Below, in pieces: positions 9,168 through 16,200 of a stretch of 52,715 bases of DNA. Source of the DNA: Ponticaulis sp. GTDB lineage: Bacteria > Pseudomonadota > Alphaproteobacteria > Caulobacterales > Hyphomonadaceae. Every line of letters begins with the position of its first letter. Position 1 is the first letter of the stretch. The position numbers were made by a program, and so were the translations under genes. The stretch lies in NCBI GenBank assembly GCA_002701295.1, contig NZUJ01000048.1, positions 1-52,715 of the forward strand, given 5' to 3'. The notes beneath the pieces were generated by a model that saw nothing but the letters and a program-made list of their open reading frames with translations, was not told the DNA's origin and did not search any database.

Positions 9168-9193
9168 CCTCACCCTTCGGGGTGAGGTTTTTT
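9168..9193 (+). terminator. Intrinsic terminator of frmA
   Basis: A perfect 8-bp stem CCTCACCC / GGGTGAGG closed by a stable TTCG loop and followed by six T (9188-9193). It begins 23 bp after the frmA stop. Confidence 0.92.
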
Positions 9194-9233
9194 ATGTTTA
9201 CCATTCCAGAATGTGCGCTAAGCCTTGTCGGCA

Positions 9234-9947
9234 ATGAAACCAGTCGACACGCTTTATAATCTCTGGCGCAAGCATTTTGGCCAGTACAGGATTGATGATC
9301 CTAGACCCATTGCCGTCGAAGCGCCCTACACTTTCTATTTACCGAGCGAGGCTCGCCTTGCGGCCATTGAACCCGACGATAGCGTAAAACTGATCTTCAG
9401 AGGCAGCCCGAAGGGGCTTGTCCACGATGCCGAGCGGATGTGGGTCATTGTTCAGACGATCCATGGAGATGACTTTATCGGCTGGCTCGACAACGATCCG
9501 TTTGACATGCCGCAAATCAGGCATGGCGATCGCGTAAAGTTCAAACGCAGGCAGGTCATTCAGACCAGCTGGAAGGATAAGAACAAGGAAGCCAGAATTC
9601 CCGCTGAGCCCTCGAAACAATACTGGGACAGATGCATCGTCGACGCTGCGGTTTTAAACGGAACAGCGCGCGTTCAATTTCTCTACAGAGAAGAACCCGA
9701 TATGACGCAAGACGGTGACAAATATCCAGATTCTGGTTGGCGAATTCGCGCCCATGTCGACGATCTAACCTCTGAAGAATACGAAAGCGGAAGTCCCGAA
9801 TACACTGCGCTCGGAAAAGTCCTGAACAAGGACGATTCTTGGCTGAATCTGATAGACGAACCTCCCGGTACAGCATGGTTTCTGAACGACGAAACCCATC
9901 AGTTTGAACCGACCGAATTCACAGCCGGGTCAGACGAAAATGATTGA
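9234..9947 (+). CDS. DUF2314-like plus Imm33-like (DUF2185) two-domain protein
   Basis: A cytoplasmic protein of 237 residues with no signal peptide. Residues ~65-115 resemble DUF2314: W-V-I-V, then G-D-D-F-I-G-W-L-D-N-D-P, then H-G-D-R-V-K-F. The last third (DSGWRIRAHVD...GKVLNKDDSWLNLIDEPPGTAWF) fits the DUF2185/Imm33-like pattern, found in immunity proteins of polymorphic toxin systems and in stand-alone genes. An in-frame TTG at 9225 is possible, but the ATG at 9234 is preferred. The stop overlaps the start of the next gene by 8 bp, so the two are coupled. No toxin gene is near, so an immunity role is only a suggestion. Confidence 0.72.
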   Translation: MKPVDTLYNLWRKHFGQYRIDDPRPIAVEAPYTFYLPSEARLAAIEPDDSVKLIFRGSPKGLVHDAERMWVIVQTIHGDDFIGWLDNDPFDMPQIRHGDRVKFKRRQVIQTSWKDKNKEARIPAEPSKQYWDRCIVDAAVLNGTARVQFLYREEPDMTQDGDKYPDSGWRIRAHVDDLTSEEYESGSPEYTALGKVLNKDDSWLNLIDEPPGTAWFLNDETHQFEPTEFTAGSDEND

Positions 9948-10404
9948 TCGCACGGCACGAGACTCGCTCGCCCGCGCGCTGAGGCTTTTTGCCTCCGGGC
10001 GGATCACCAACCGAGATTTGGAACAGACTTTCATTCCAACTGACGATACAGGCGTACTGGCCGTTTATGATTTCGCCTGGACGCTTTATTCTGACCACAT
10101 CAGGCACTTTGCCCGCGGGAAACATGCCCTCCCGAGCAACACAAAACACCAGATCGCAATTGTCATTCTGTTTCTGAAAACAGACTTCGAATACGAAGAA
10201 ACGTCAGCAGTTTCGGAATCGCCCCTCAAAGAGGCGATCATCCATGTCATGTCGAGAGGCAAGCGCGGTCGGTCACTGTTTCAGCACGAACGCGATGGCA
10301 TGAATTCGCGTGATTGGTCTGTCTGGCCATTCCGTGACAAGCCGCAACTCACAGCTTGCGCCTCTGAACTTGCTCAAAGCCGGTTGGGCCTCAAACCCGG
10401 CTAG
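9940..10404 (+). CDS. Small cytoplasmic protein, possible immunity protein
   Basis: A protein of 154 residues starting at the ATG at 9940, inside the end of the preceding gene (8-bp overlap), which implies translational coupling. It begins DRTARDSLARALRLFASGRITNRDLE, a helical start with a short-chain G-x-I-T-N motif, and carries a conserved-looking DWSVWPF motif near the C-terminus. Proteins of this build occur scattered as orphan immunity-like genes in proteobacteria, but I do not recognise a named family. No membrane segment or signal peptide. Its coupling to an Imm33-like protein suggests the pair works together. Confidence 0.68.
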   Translation: MIDRTARDSLARALRLFASGRITNRDLEQTFIPTDDTGVLAVYDFAWTLYSDHIRHFARGKHALPSNTKHQIAIVILFLKTDFEYEETSAVSESPLKEAIIHVMSRGKRGRSLFQHERDGMNSRDWSVWPFRDKPQLTACASELAQSRLGLKPG

Positions 10405-10597
10405 CACCGCGTGCCCAAACGCTGCTTTTCGACTCTGGAAGCGCTCTCAAAAAAGTTAACAGCCAATCAGGAGTTATTCACAGCACCCAATGATTTGCTG
10501 AAAATCGCACAGTCGCGAACAAGGTTTCGTTAAGCTGAGAACCGTCATTTTAACCTCAGAAATTCGTCAGCCAGCGGGGGCCAGGTCTGACGTTTCA

Positions 10598-10606
10598 GGA
10601 GGAGGA
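10598..10606 (+). promoter_or_regulatory. Strong Shine-Dalgarno that fixes a GTG start
   Basis: AGGAGGAGG lies 6 nt before the GTG at 10613 and decides that codon as the start of the SnoaL-like gene. The 208-bp gap before it (10405-10612) holds no gene that I can see. Confidence 0.75.
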
Positions 10607-10612
10607 AAGACT

Positions 10613-10999
10613 GTGGACAGCCCCAGAAAACGGACGATTCGGCGGTATATTGACGGCTATAACCGTCTCGATGAACAGCAAATCCGGACCTGCCTCGCAG
10701 AGCGCGTCAAATGGACCGTACTCGGGGATTATCAGGCCACTGGAAGCCGACTGGCTCCATGCAGCAAAACACCTTCTGTTAGCAATAAATCAGCGCCGCG
10801 CATCACTATTCGCCGTCTCACCGAGGAAGGTGAAACCGTCGTCGCAGAGCTGCTGACGGAAGTTGACCAGACTGATGGCTCAATCCTGCGGCTGGCCGTC
10901 AGCGAGACATATATTTTCGAAGACGATCTGATTGCCGAGCGCCGGGCATTTGTTGTGCCCGTCGCCAAGAAGAGAAAGCATCGGTCTCGCGCGAGGTGA
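10613..10999 (+). CDS. SnoaL/NTF2-like protein
   Basis: A protein of 128 residues with GTG start behind a very strong SD. The N-terminus (IRRYIDGYNRLDEQQIRTCLAE) and the strands VKWTVLGDYQATG, ITIRRLTEEGETVVAEL and ETYIFEDDLIAERRAF fit the SnoaL-like NTF2 fold, a small cone-shaped barrel used by isomerases and many unknown proteins. Residues ~46-60 look unlike the family: where a G-x-x-A/W-F/L-H-x-A helix is expected, the frame reads polar SRLAPCSKTPSVSNKS, while the neighbouring frame over 10753-10775 reads WLHAAKH. Two compensating frameshifts would explain this. The C-terminus is basic (KKRKHRSRAR). Function unknown. Confidence 0.65.
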   Translation: MDSPRKRTIRRYIDGYNRLDEQQIRTCLAERVKWTVLGDYQATGSRLAPCSKTPSVSNKSAPRITIRRLTEEGETVVAELLTEVDQTDGSILRLAVSETYIFEDDLIAERRAFVVPVAKKRKHRSRAR

Positions 11000-11161
11000 C
11001 TATTTCATCCCCCAGGCAAGCGTGAGAAAGCCGATACCTGTAATCATTGGCGGAAAGCTGAGTTGTGGAAAGGGCAAAAGGCCAAGCACCACCATCACAA
11101 CCCCCAGAACCGCCATTACAGACATTACGGTTTTCTTTTTGCTGCTTGCGATCAACGCCAT
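11000..11161 (-). CDS. Small two-helix membrane protein
   Basis: From the ATG at 11161 the product has 53 residues: a basic start (ASSKKKTV), a hydrophobic helix (VMAVLGVVMVVLGLLPF) and a second shorter one ending WGMK. An AGAAGGA sequence lies 8 nt before this ATG. The same frame opens 141 bp earlier, but that longer version would overlap the start of the divergent glyoxalase-like gene and has no good ribosome binding site. Function unknown. Its stop abuts the SnoaL-like gene tail to tail. Confidence 0.6.
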   Translation of the reverse strand: MALIASSKKKTVMSVMAVLGVVMVVLGLLPFPQLSFPPMITGIGFLTLAWGMK

Positions 11162-11300
11162 TTCATCTGTCCTTCTGAATCTCTCATCCAGCAACGCAGA
11201 GGCGACCATATAGTTCAGATTGTTATCAATTCTGATTTTCCTCTGGCGGATTGCGAAGTGCTGCGGCAGTGTCCGCATCAACGAAAATCGGAGGAACGCC

Positions 11301-11678
11301 ATGTTCAGTCATATGATGGTCGGGTCGAACGACCTCGACAAATCAAAACTATTCTACGATGCGCTGTTTACCGCGGTGGGCGGTAAGGAAGGCATATTCG
11401 ATCCGAAGGGCCGCCTGGTCTATCGTCACAAGGGCGCATCATTTCTTGTCACCAGGCCGATTGATGGTGAGCCTGCGACCTTTGCCAATGGCAGCACGCT
11501 GGGTTTCGCGATGGATAGTGAAGAACAGGCCAATGCCTGGCACGCCGCTGGCGCTGCGGCTGGCGGCACACCGATTGAAGACCCTCCGGGCTGGCGCGAA
11601 GGGGGCGGGCTGAAGCTTTATCTTGCCTATTTGCGCGACCCTGACGGCAACAAAATTTGCGCGTTGATGAGAGGCTGA
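11301..11678 (+). CDS. VOC-family glyoxalase-like protein
   Basis: A protein of 125 residues, starting at the ATG at 11301 behind GGAGGAA. The pattern HMMVGSNDLDKSKLFYDALF at the start and YLRDPDGNKICAL at the end is typical of the vicinal oxygen chelate superfamily (glyoxalase, dioxygenase and resistance proteins), with one beta-alpha-beta-beta-beta module at each end. His4 and a late acidic residue could be metal ligands. The substrate cannot be inferred; such small VOC proteins are often annotated only as glyoxalase-like. Confidence 0.85.
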   Translation: MFSHMMVGSNDLDKSKLFYDALFTAVGGKEGIFDPKGRLVYRHKGASFLVTRPIDGEPATFANGSTLGFAMDSEEQANAWHAAGAAAGGTPIEDPPGWREGGGLKLYLAYLRDPDGNKICALMRG

Positions 11679-11698
11679 CGACACGGGCATGACCTCAC

Positions 11699-12142
11699 TC
11701 ATCCAAAGTCGAGGTCATCGCCGTCGAAATACTTATTTTGTTTCAGATGCCCGAACATCGGGTTTCGTCCGGTGAACACAGCCACTAGCGAGATTACGCT
11801 GGCAACCGCCATGAACACGCCAAACAGACCCGTCAGCGCCATCTGCCAGACGAGAATCTCAGGCCCCTTCAGCAGAAACCAACCGCAACCCAAAGCGACA
11901 GCCCCGCAGGCGACGAACATCAGCACCGAATGCATGCGTTTGAACAGCATGGCCAGAAACACCAACACGCCGAGCGCCAGGAACCCCCAGCCGATTTCCT
12001 TGTGAATGGGAATTTCATCAACAAGGTCTGCTGGCGGGAACCAGATCAACCAAACTCCGCAAAATATACCCGCAAATGCGACCCAGAACATGCGGAAAAG
12101 CGTCATGAATGACCGCTTTTCTCCTGAACTCGTTTTCGTCAT
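11699..12142 (-). CDS. Four-helix inner membrane protein
   Basis: The ATG at 12142 has a strong GGGGAGGAGG upstream, so the GTG ten codons earlier is not preferred. The product has 147 residues: a basic N-terminus, then four hydrophobic segments around residues 18-35, 50-68, 73-92 and 98-125 (for example MLFKRMHSVLMFVACGAVALGCG). A short acidic tail GDDLDFG ends the protein. I recognise no family. It is divergent from the thioredoxin-like lipoprotein gene. Confidence 0.65.
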   Translation of the reverse strand: MTKTSSGEKRSFMTLFRMFWVAFAGIFCGVWLIWFPPADLVDEIPIHKEIGWGFLALGVLVFLAMLFKRMHSVLMFVACGAVALGCGWFLLKGPEILVWQMALTGLFGVFMAVASVISLVAVFTGRNPMFGHLKQNKYFDGDDLDFG

Positions 12143-12266
12143 GTCCGCCTCCTCCCCGACCGACCTGCACACTTTATCATTGATATGTGCCGTTTCAGAA
12201 TCGTCGCGATTGCGGAAATCGCCCCGCTATGGTCTGACAGAGGTCAAGACACAGGGTGTAACGTCT

Positions 12267-12809
12267 ATGACTTTCTCAAAATCCGGCCGCAATGGTTTCC
12301 TGCTCGGCACTTTTTGCTTTGCCGCAATCCTCAGCGCTTGCTCTCCCAACCAGTCGGCAGACAGTGGCGACAGCCACGAAGTCTATTCGCCGAAAGACCT
12401 CAACGCGCCATTTTACGTGATCAAGGAATACAGCCCCGATCGCGATCCGGTTGCAGACCTTGCCACCACAGTCGAACGCGCCACAGCTGAAGATAAACGC
12501 ATCCTCCTGGTGATTGGTGGCGAATGGTGCATCTGGTGCCACTATCTGGCTGACTTCCTCGAAGAGAATGCCGAATCTCAGGCCGCATTCGACCAGAGCT
12601 TCGTTGTTTCCAAGATCAATTATTCAGACGAAAACAAGAATGAAGACTTCCTCAGCCAGTTTCCAAAGGCTGAAGGCTATCCGCATTTCTATATACTGGA
12701 GTCTGACGGCTCATTCCTCGCCAGTCAGGGCACAGCAGACCTTGAGAAAAACAAATCCTATAATCCGAAGAAGATGATCGCCTTCGCCGAAAAATGGCAG
12801 AAGGGCTGA
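12267..12809 (+). CDS. Thioredoxin-fold lipoprotein
   Basis: From the ATG at 12267 the product has 180 residues. The lipobox ILSAC puts the lipidated cysteine at residue 25. The redox motif WCIWC (Cys88, Cys91) follows strand ILLVIGGE, as in the thioredoxin_7 or DsbD-gamma-like group, and a cis-proline site is visible in GYPHFYIL. It is probably a periplasmic membrane-anchored thiol reductase or chaperone. The frame is open far upstream, but the earlier ATGs would bury the signal sequence. Overlaps or abuts the next gene, so likely one operon. Confidence 0.82.
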   Translation: MTFSKSGRNGFLLGTFCFAAILSACSPNQSADSGDSHEVYSPKDLNAPFYVIKEYSPDRDPVADLATTVERATAEDKRILLVIGGEWCIWCHYLADFLEENAESQAAFDQSFVVSKINYSDENKNEDFLSQFPKAEGYPHFYILESDGSFLASQGTADLEKNKSYNPKKMIAFAEKWQKG

Positions 12810-12820
12810 ATGACGCTATC

Positions 12821-13252
12821 ATGCTGAATAAACTGAGACAGATCATCGTTATTCTCATCGCCCTGGGTCTCACGCTTTACGGCCTGGCACGCATCAGCGG
12901 CGTCGCCACACTCTGCCTTCAGCTGTTGGGCGTGATTGATAGTCCTGAGCTTGCGGCCGCGTCGGAAGATCTCATTGCCGCACTGCCAGATATGAATGCG
13001 AACGCCTTCATCCCGATGGAGCCGAACATCTATCTCGGCTACAGCTTCGCCATGGGTGTCGTCTTGTTTTTGGGCGGCGTTCTGGTTCTGGCGCGACAGC
13101 GCGGGATCGGCCTTGCGCTGATCTTCGGTTATTGCGCCATGTTCGGGCTGATGTTTGTCAATTACCAGATGTTCAATGCCAAGATCATGCATCTCGCCAT
13201 TGTGTCGCTTCTGGCGCTTATTCTGACCCTACTGATCCGCAAGCCGCGATAA
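12821..13252 (+). CDS. Small inner membrane protein, function unknown
   Basis: About 143 residues from the ATG at 12821; an in-frame ATG at 12794 inside the preceding gene would add nine residues. Four hydrophobic segments are visible (IIVILIALGLTLYGL, SFAMGVVLFLGGVLVLA, GIGLALIFGYCAMFGLMF and HLAIVSLLALILTLLI). The stretch between the first and second carries an acidic ~45-residue loop. No family recognised. It follows the thioredoxin-like lipoprotein gene directly. Confidence 0.65.
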   Translation: MLNKLRQIIVILIALGLTLYGLARISGVATLCLQLLGVIDSPELAAASEDLIAALPDMNANAFIPMEPNIYLGYSFAMGVVLFLGGVLVLARQRGIGLALIFGYCAMFGLMFVNYQMFNAKIMHLAIVSLLALILTLLIRKPR

Positions 13253-13278
13253 CACCGCAGCTCACTGGTGGTTTCAGA

Positions 13279-13638
13279 TCAGGCCGCCATCACGCGTTCA
13301 ACTTCATCTACCAGCTCACGCAGGTGAAAAGGCTTGGAAAGGATTTTGGCACCGGCAGGCGTGTTCGACTTGTTCGACAAGGCGACAGCCGCAAACCCCG
13401 TGATAAAGACGATCTTCATGGCCGGGTCGAGCTCTGCTCCACGTCGCGCCAGTTCGATCCCGTCTATGCCCGGCATCTGAATATCCGTCAGCAAAAGGTC
13501 GAATACCTCCTGCTCCAGCGCTGCCAGCGCGCTGTCTCCGTCTTCGTAAGACTGGATATCATGTCCGGCACGTCGAAGAGCCGAAGTCAGAAAGCTGCGA
13601 AGAGAGTCATCATCTTCCGCGAGAAGTATTTTTGTCAT
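13279..13638 (-). CDS. cpdR: Single-domain response regulator, CpdR type
   Basis: A stand-alone receiver domain of 119 residues. Acidic pocket at Asp9-Asp10 with phospho-acceptor Asp52 (LLLTDIQMPG), Thr80 (FITGFA) and Lys102 (LSKPFHL). The FITGFAAVAL and LSKPFHLR segments match CpdR of Caulobacter and relatives, which in its unphosphorylated form primes ClpXP at the cell pole for degradation of CtrA, PdeA and others, and is controlled by the CckA-ChpT phosphorelay. It is divergent from an N-formylglutamate amidohydrolase, a neighbour also seen next to cpdR in relatives as I recall. Identity rests on overall resemblance and is fairly sure. Confidence 0.88.
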   Translation of the reverse strand: MTKILLAEDDDSLRSFLTSALRRAGHDIQSYEDGDSALAALEQEVFDLLLTDIQMPGIDGIELARRGAELDPAMKIVFITGFAAVALSNKSNTPAGAKILSKPFHLRELVDEVERVMAA

Positions 13639-13752
13639 GAACCTGACCTGTTAATCCACCTTGCCCTTCAGAAGTATCCCTCAGCAATGTAAATTGAATT
13701 TAAACATCGCTTTTCACTTGACGGAATCTTTTCTTCGAAAACCATACCACGC

Positions 13753-14640
13753 ATGACGCAGCAGCACACGATTTCCGCATCATCTTCTGCAGTTCCGGCC
13801 GAAATGCCCGCCTTTTCGCTGGTTCGGCCAGAAAATGACTGCGCGCTGATGTTTTCGTCGCCGCATAGCGGGCGTCATTATCCGGATAATTTTCTGAAAC
13901 TCCTGCGCGTACCGCTGATGGATCTGCGCAGAGTCGAGGACGCATTTGTCGATCAGCTGATCCGGGGCGTCACTCTGAGCGGGGCCGGTCAGATCAGCGC
14001 GAACTATTCGCGGTCATATGTCGACCTTAACCGCGCGCCGAATGAACTCGACTCGCGCATGTTCAGGGACGGACCACCCAATCCGCCCGGCGAGCGCTCC
14101 CCTCGTGTCGAGGCCGGGCTTGGCTGCATTCCGCGTGTCGCCTGGTCAGGTCATGACATTCATCGCCGGAAGCTCAGGCGCAGCGAAGCTGATGAACGGC
14201 TGGAACTCGCCTATCACCCTTATCACGCAGCGCTCGCTGATCTTCTCGAGGATATTGCTGCGCGACACGGTCACGCGACGCTGATTGACTGTCATTCCAT
14301 GCCATCAGTCATTGCTGGCCGCCGCGTTCAGGCAGACATTATCATTGGTAACCGGCATGGTGGGTCCTGCGATGAAAGCCTGACGCGCACAATCGAGGAC
14401 ACACTGACCCGGTTTGGCTATCGCGTCCTGAGAAACCAGCCTTATGCCGGCGGTTACCTCACTCAGCTGCATGGCCGCCCCATGGCTGATCGGCATGCGC
14501 TACAGATCGAGATCAACAGACGGCTTTATATGGATGAAAACGAAGTCACCCTGAAACCGGGCTTTGAGCGCTTGCGGGAAGACCTCTCCGAACTTGCCGA
14601 CCAGATTGTTCGCTGGAGCAAAAAAAAGCCGCGCCTTTAA
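13753..14640 (+). CDS. N-formylglutamate amidohydrolase family protein
   Basis: A protein of 295 residues. The motifs SSPHSGRHYPD, YSRSYVDLNRAP, TLIDCHSMPS and GGYLTQLHGRP are those of the N-formylglutamate amidohydrolase (HutG-type) family, with the histidines and Asp in these motifs expected to bind zinc. HutG cleaves N-formylglutamate to formate and glutamate at the end of one histidine degradation route. No other hut gene is present, so the physiological substrate is open. The last codons overlap the terminator of a sRNA on the opposite strand (14621-14703). Confidence 0.88.
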   Translation: MTQQHTISASSSAVPAEMPAFSLVRPENDCALMFSSPHSGRHYPDNFLKLLRVPLMDLRRVEDAFVDQLIRGVTLSGAGQISANYSRSYVDLNRAPNELDSRMFRDGPPNPPGERSPRVEAGLGCIPRVAWSGHDIHRRKLRRSEADERLELAYHPYHAALADLLEDIAARHGHATLIDCHSMPSVIAGRRVQADIIIGNRHGGSCDESLTRTIEDTLTRFGYRVLRNQPYAGGYLTQLHGRPMADRHALQIEINRRLYMDENEVTLKPGFERLREDLSELADQIVRWSKKKPRL

Positions 14641-14703
14641 GGGGCGCGGCGAAAGTCATAGGGAGGAAACGCCCCGAATGAGGGCGACAACGCAAAACGT
14701 TGT
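14621..14703 (-). ncRNA. suhB/alpha-r8 (MmgR)-type small RNA
   Basis: On the minus strand about 83 nt fold into three hairpins. The first pairs ACAACG with CGTTGT at the 5' end. The second pairs CGCCC with GGGCG. A single-stranded stretch then carries TTTCCTCCCTATGACTT, and the last hairpin pairs GCCGCGCC with GGCGCGGC, followed by seven T (14627-14621), a Rho-independent terminator. The CCTCCC motif, able to pair with Shine-Dalgarno sequences, in front of a GC-rich terminator is the hallmark of the alpha-r8/suhB family, whose member MmgR represses phasin expression in Sinorhizobium. A promoter fits at the right distance. The 3' end is antisense to the last 20 nt of the amidohydrolase gene. 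Confidence 0.72.
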
Positions 14704-14709
14704 GAATTC

Positions 14710-14737
14710 AAAATACGCTGCACCGCAAAAAATGCAA
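14710..14737 (-). promoter_or_regulatory. Candidate promoter of the small RNA
   Basis: Read on the minus strand: a -35 element TTGCAT (14737-14732), 16-nt spacer and a -10 element TATTTT (14715-14710). Transcription would begin near 14703, exactly at the first stem of the predicted RNA. Confidence 0.5.
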
Positions 14738-14743
14738 CCCCTT

Positions 14744-14766
14744 TGCTATGCTTTTTTTGCATAGCA
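14744..14766. repeat. Perfect palindrome with T7 loop
   Basis: TGCTATGC (14744-14751), seven T, then GCATAGCA (14759-14766). It lies between the small RNA promoter and the XRE gene. It could be an operator for the neighbouring regulator, or a hairpin in the leader. It lacks a T-run after the stem on the plus strand. Confidence 0.5.
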
Positions 14767-14924
14767 GCTGTCTTTTTACGGAATACTTTACGCATTTGCA
14801 GCGTGAATATTGGTTAACCTTTGTTGCGCTGCAGCATATCGAACCCCAGAACCGAGTCGGCACGCAGTTTGCTCACCCCTCTCCAACCAGTTCCCAAATG
14901 GGACAGACGAGTTCGGAGAATGAT

Positions 14925-15317
14925 ATGGCCACTGATATTGACCTGCACGTAGGAAAACGCCTGCGATGGCGCCGTCGCCTGCTAGGTTTGACCCAGCAGG
15001 AACTTGCGTCACAGGTTGGCGTACGCTTTCAGCAGATCCAGAAATATGAGTGCGGCGCCAATCGCATCACATCTGGTCGACTGTTCGACCTGTCTCGCGC
15101 CCTGACCGTGAAAGTTCAGTACTTTTTTGATGGCCTCGAAGCCGCCGAGAGCGATGTGACCCCGGCAAACGACTCTGAGGCGCTCGAAGGCGATATTCTT
15201 TCTCAAAAAGAGACCCTCGAACTCGTTCGTGCCTATTATCGCCTTGAAGAGCGTCCACGCCGTCGTCTCCTCGAACTGGCGAAATCTCTGGAATCCAGCT
15301 CATCGGACGTTGCCTGA
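14925..15317 (+). CDS. XRE-family helix-turn-helix regulator
   Basis: A protein of 130 residues from the ATG at 14925, with GGAGAA 5 nt upstream. Residues ~8-65 form a Cro/CI-type HTH (GKRLRWRRRLLGLTQQELASQVGVRFQQIQKYE split over two helices). The C-terminal part is acidic, then helical (LVRAYYRLEERPRRRLLELAKSL). This type is widespread in alphaproteobacteria, usually present in several copies and poorly characterised. Longer in-frame starts exist but would cover a region with palindromes and a promoter. The gene precedes hisN by 27 bp and may form an operon with it. Confidence 0.88.
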   Translation: MATDIDLHVGKRLRWRRRLLGLTQQELASQVGVRFQQIQKYECGANRITSGRLFDLSRALTVKVQYFFDGLEAAESDVTPANDSEALEGDILSQKETLELVRAYYRLEERPRRRLLELAKSLESSSSDVA

Positions 15318-15344
15318 TCGGCAAAGCTGAGGCAGTTGAAAGGC

Positions 15345-16196
15345 ATGCAACGTCCTTTCACGCCTCGTTTCGAACTGACCTCTGATTTTCAGAACCGTCT
15401 GAAATTGGCCGAGCGGCTGGGGGATGCCGCTCGCGCCGTCACCCTTCCTCTTTTTCGCAATCACGGCGATACCGTCAACAAGCTTGGCGATAAGGGCTTT
15501 GACCCGGTCACGAAAGCAGACCGTGACGCAGAAGCCGCCATGCGCGAAATTCTCGATCAGGATGCCCCGGACGACGCCATAAACGGCGAGGAATTTGGCC
15601 TGAAGGAAGGCAGGTCCGGCTGGACCTGGTATCTCGATCCAGTGGACGGCACACGCGCTTTTATCGCTGGCCTGCCTTCATGGACAACACTTATTGGCTG
15701 CGCTCTCGGCTCTACACCCGAAATTGGCGTCATTGATCAGCCCTGGCTTGATGAACGCTATATTGGCTGGAGCCGCGGTGCGGAAAGCGTGATCCGCGGC
15801 GAAACAAAGCGGCTGATGGTCGATCCGGAAACCCGGCTGACCAATGCCATTCTCTCCACCACGGACCCCTTCATTCTCACCCCATCTGAACGTGGGGCTT
15901 TTGAACATCTGCGCCAGACAGCACGCCTCACCCGCTATGGACTGGATGCCTATGCCTACGCCCGGGTGGCCGCAGGCGACATGCATATCGTGACCGAAAC
16001 CGGCCTCCAGCCACATGACGTTGCGGCTCTCATTCCGGTCGTGCGCGGCGCAGGCGGAGTGGCCTGCGACTGGTCTGGGCAGCCAGCCACCATTGGCCCA
16101 CAACTCGTTTGCACCGCGACTGCAGACATCATGGAACAGGCCATCATTTCCCTACGCCGCTCAGCGGGCGGACGCTCCCGCATCGGGATTGATTGA
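15345..16196 (+). CDS. hisN: Inositol-monophosphatase-family histidinol-phosphatase
   Basis: A protein of 283 residues from the ATG at 15345 (a TTG at 15336 with GAGG upstream is the rival start). Metal-binding motifs of the lithium-sensitive phosphatase family are present: GEEFG (Glu82/83), DPVDGTRAF (from Asp98) and the late Asp of GLQPHDVAAL. The TRAFIAGLPSW and GLDAYAYARVAAG segments fit the HisN subgroup, which dephosphorylates histidinol phosphate in histidine synthesis in many alphaproteobacteria and actinobacteria, rather than SuhB. Inositol-1-phosphatase activity cannot be excluded. It faces the metalloprotease gene tail to tail with 4 bp between. Confidence 0.84.
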   Translation: MQRPFTPRFELTSDFQNRLKLAERLGDAARAVTLPLFRNHGDTVNKLGDKGFDPVTKADRDAEAAMREILDQDAPDDAINGEEFGLKEGRSGWTWYLDPVDGTRAFIAGLPSWTTLIGCALGSTPEIGVIDQPWLDERYIGWSRGAESVIRGETKRLMVDPETRLTNAILSTTDPFILTPSERGAFEHLRQTARLTRYGLDAYAYARVAAGDMHIVTETGLQPHDVAALIPVVRGAGGVACDWSGQPATIGPQLVCTATADIMEQAIISLRRSAGGRSRIGID

Positions 16197-16200
16197 GACC

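Noticed and set aside
9234-10404. Toxin-antitoxin pair
   Set aside because: Both proteins are too large and unlike known toxins; the first shows immunity-type domains.
14678-14764. Plus-strand 28-codon frame behind a perfect GGGAGG
   Set aside because: The GGGAGG is the complement of the CCTCCC motif of the minus-strand small RNA, and the product ends inside the palindrome; no protein pattern is seen.
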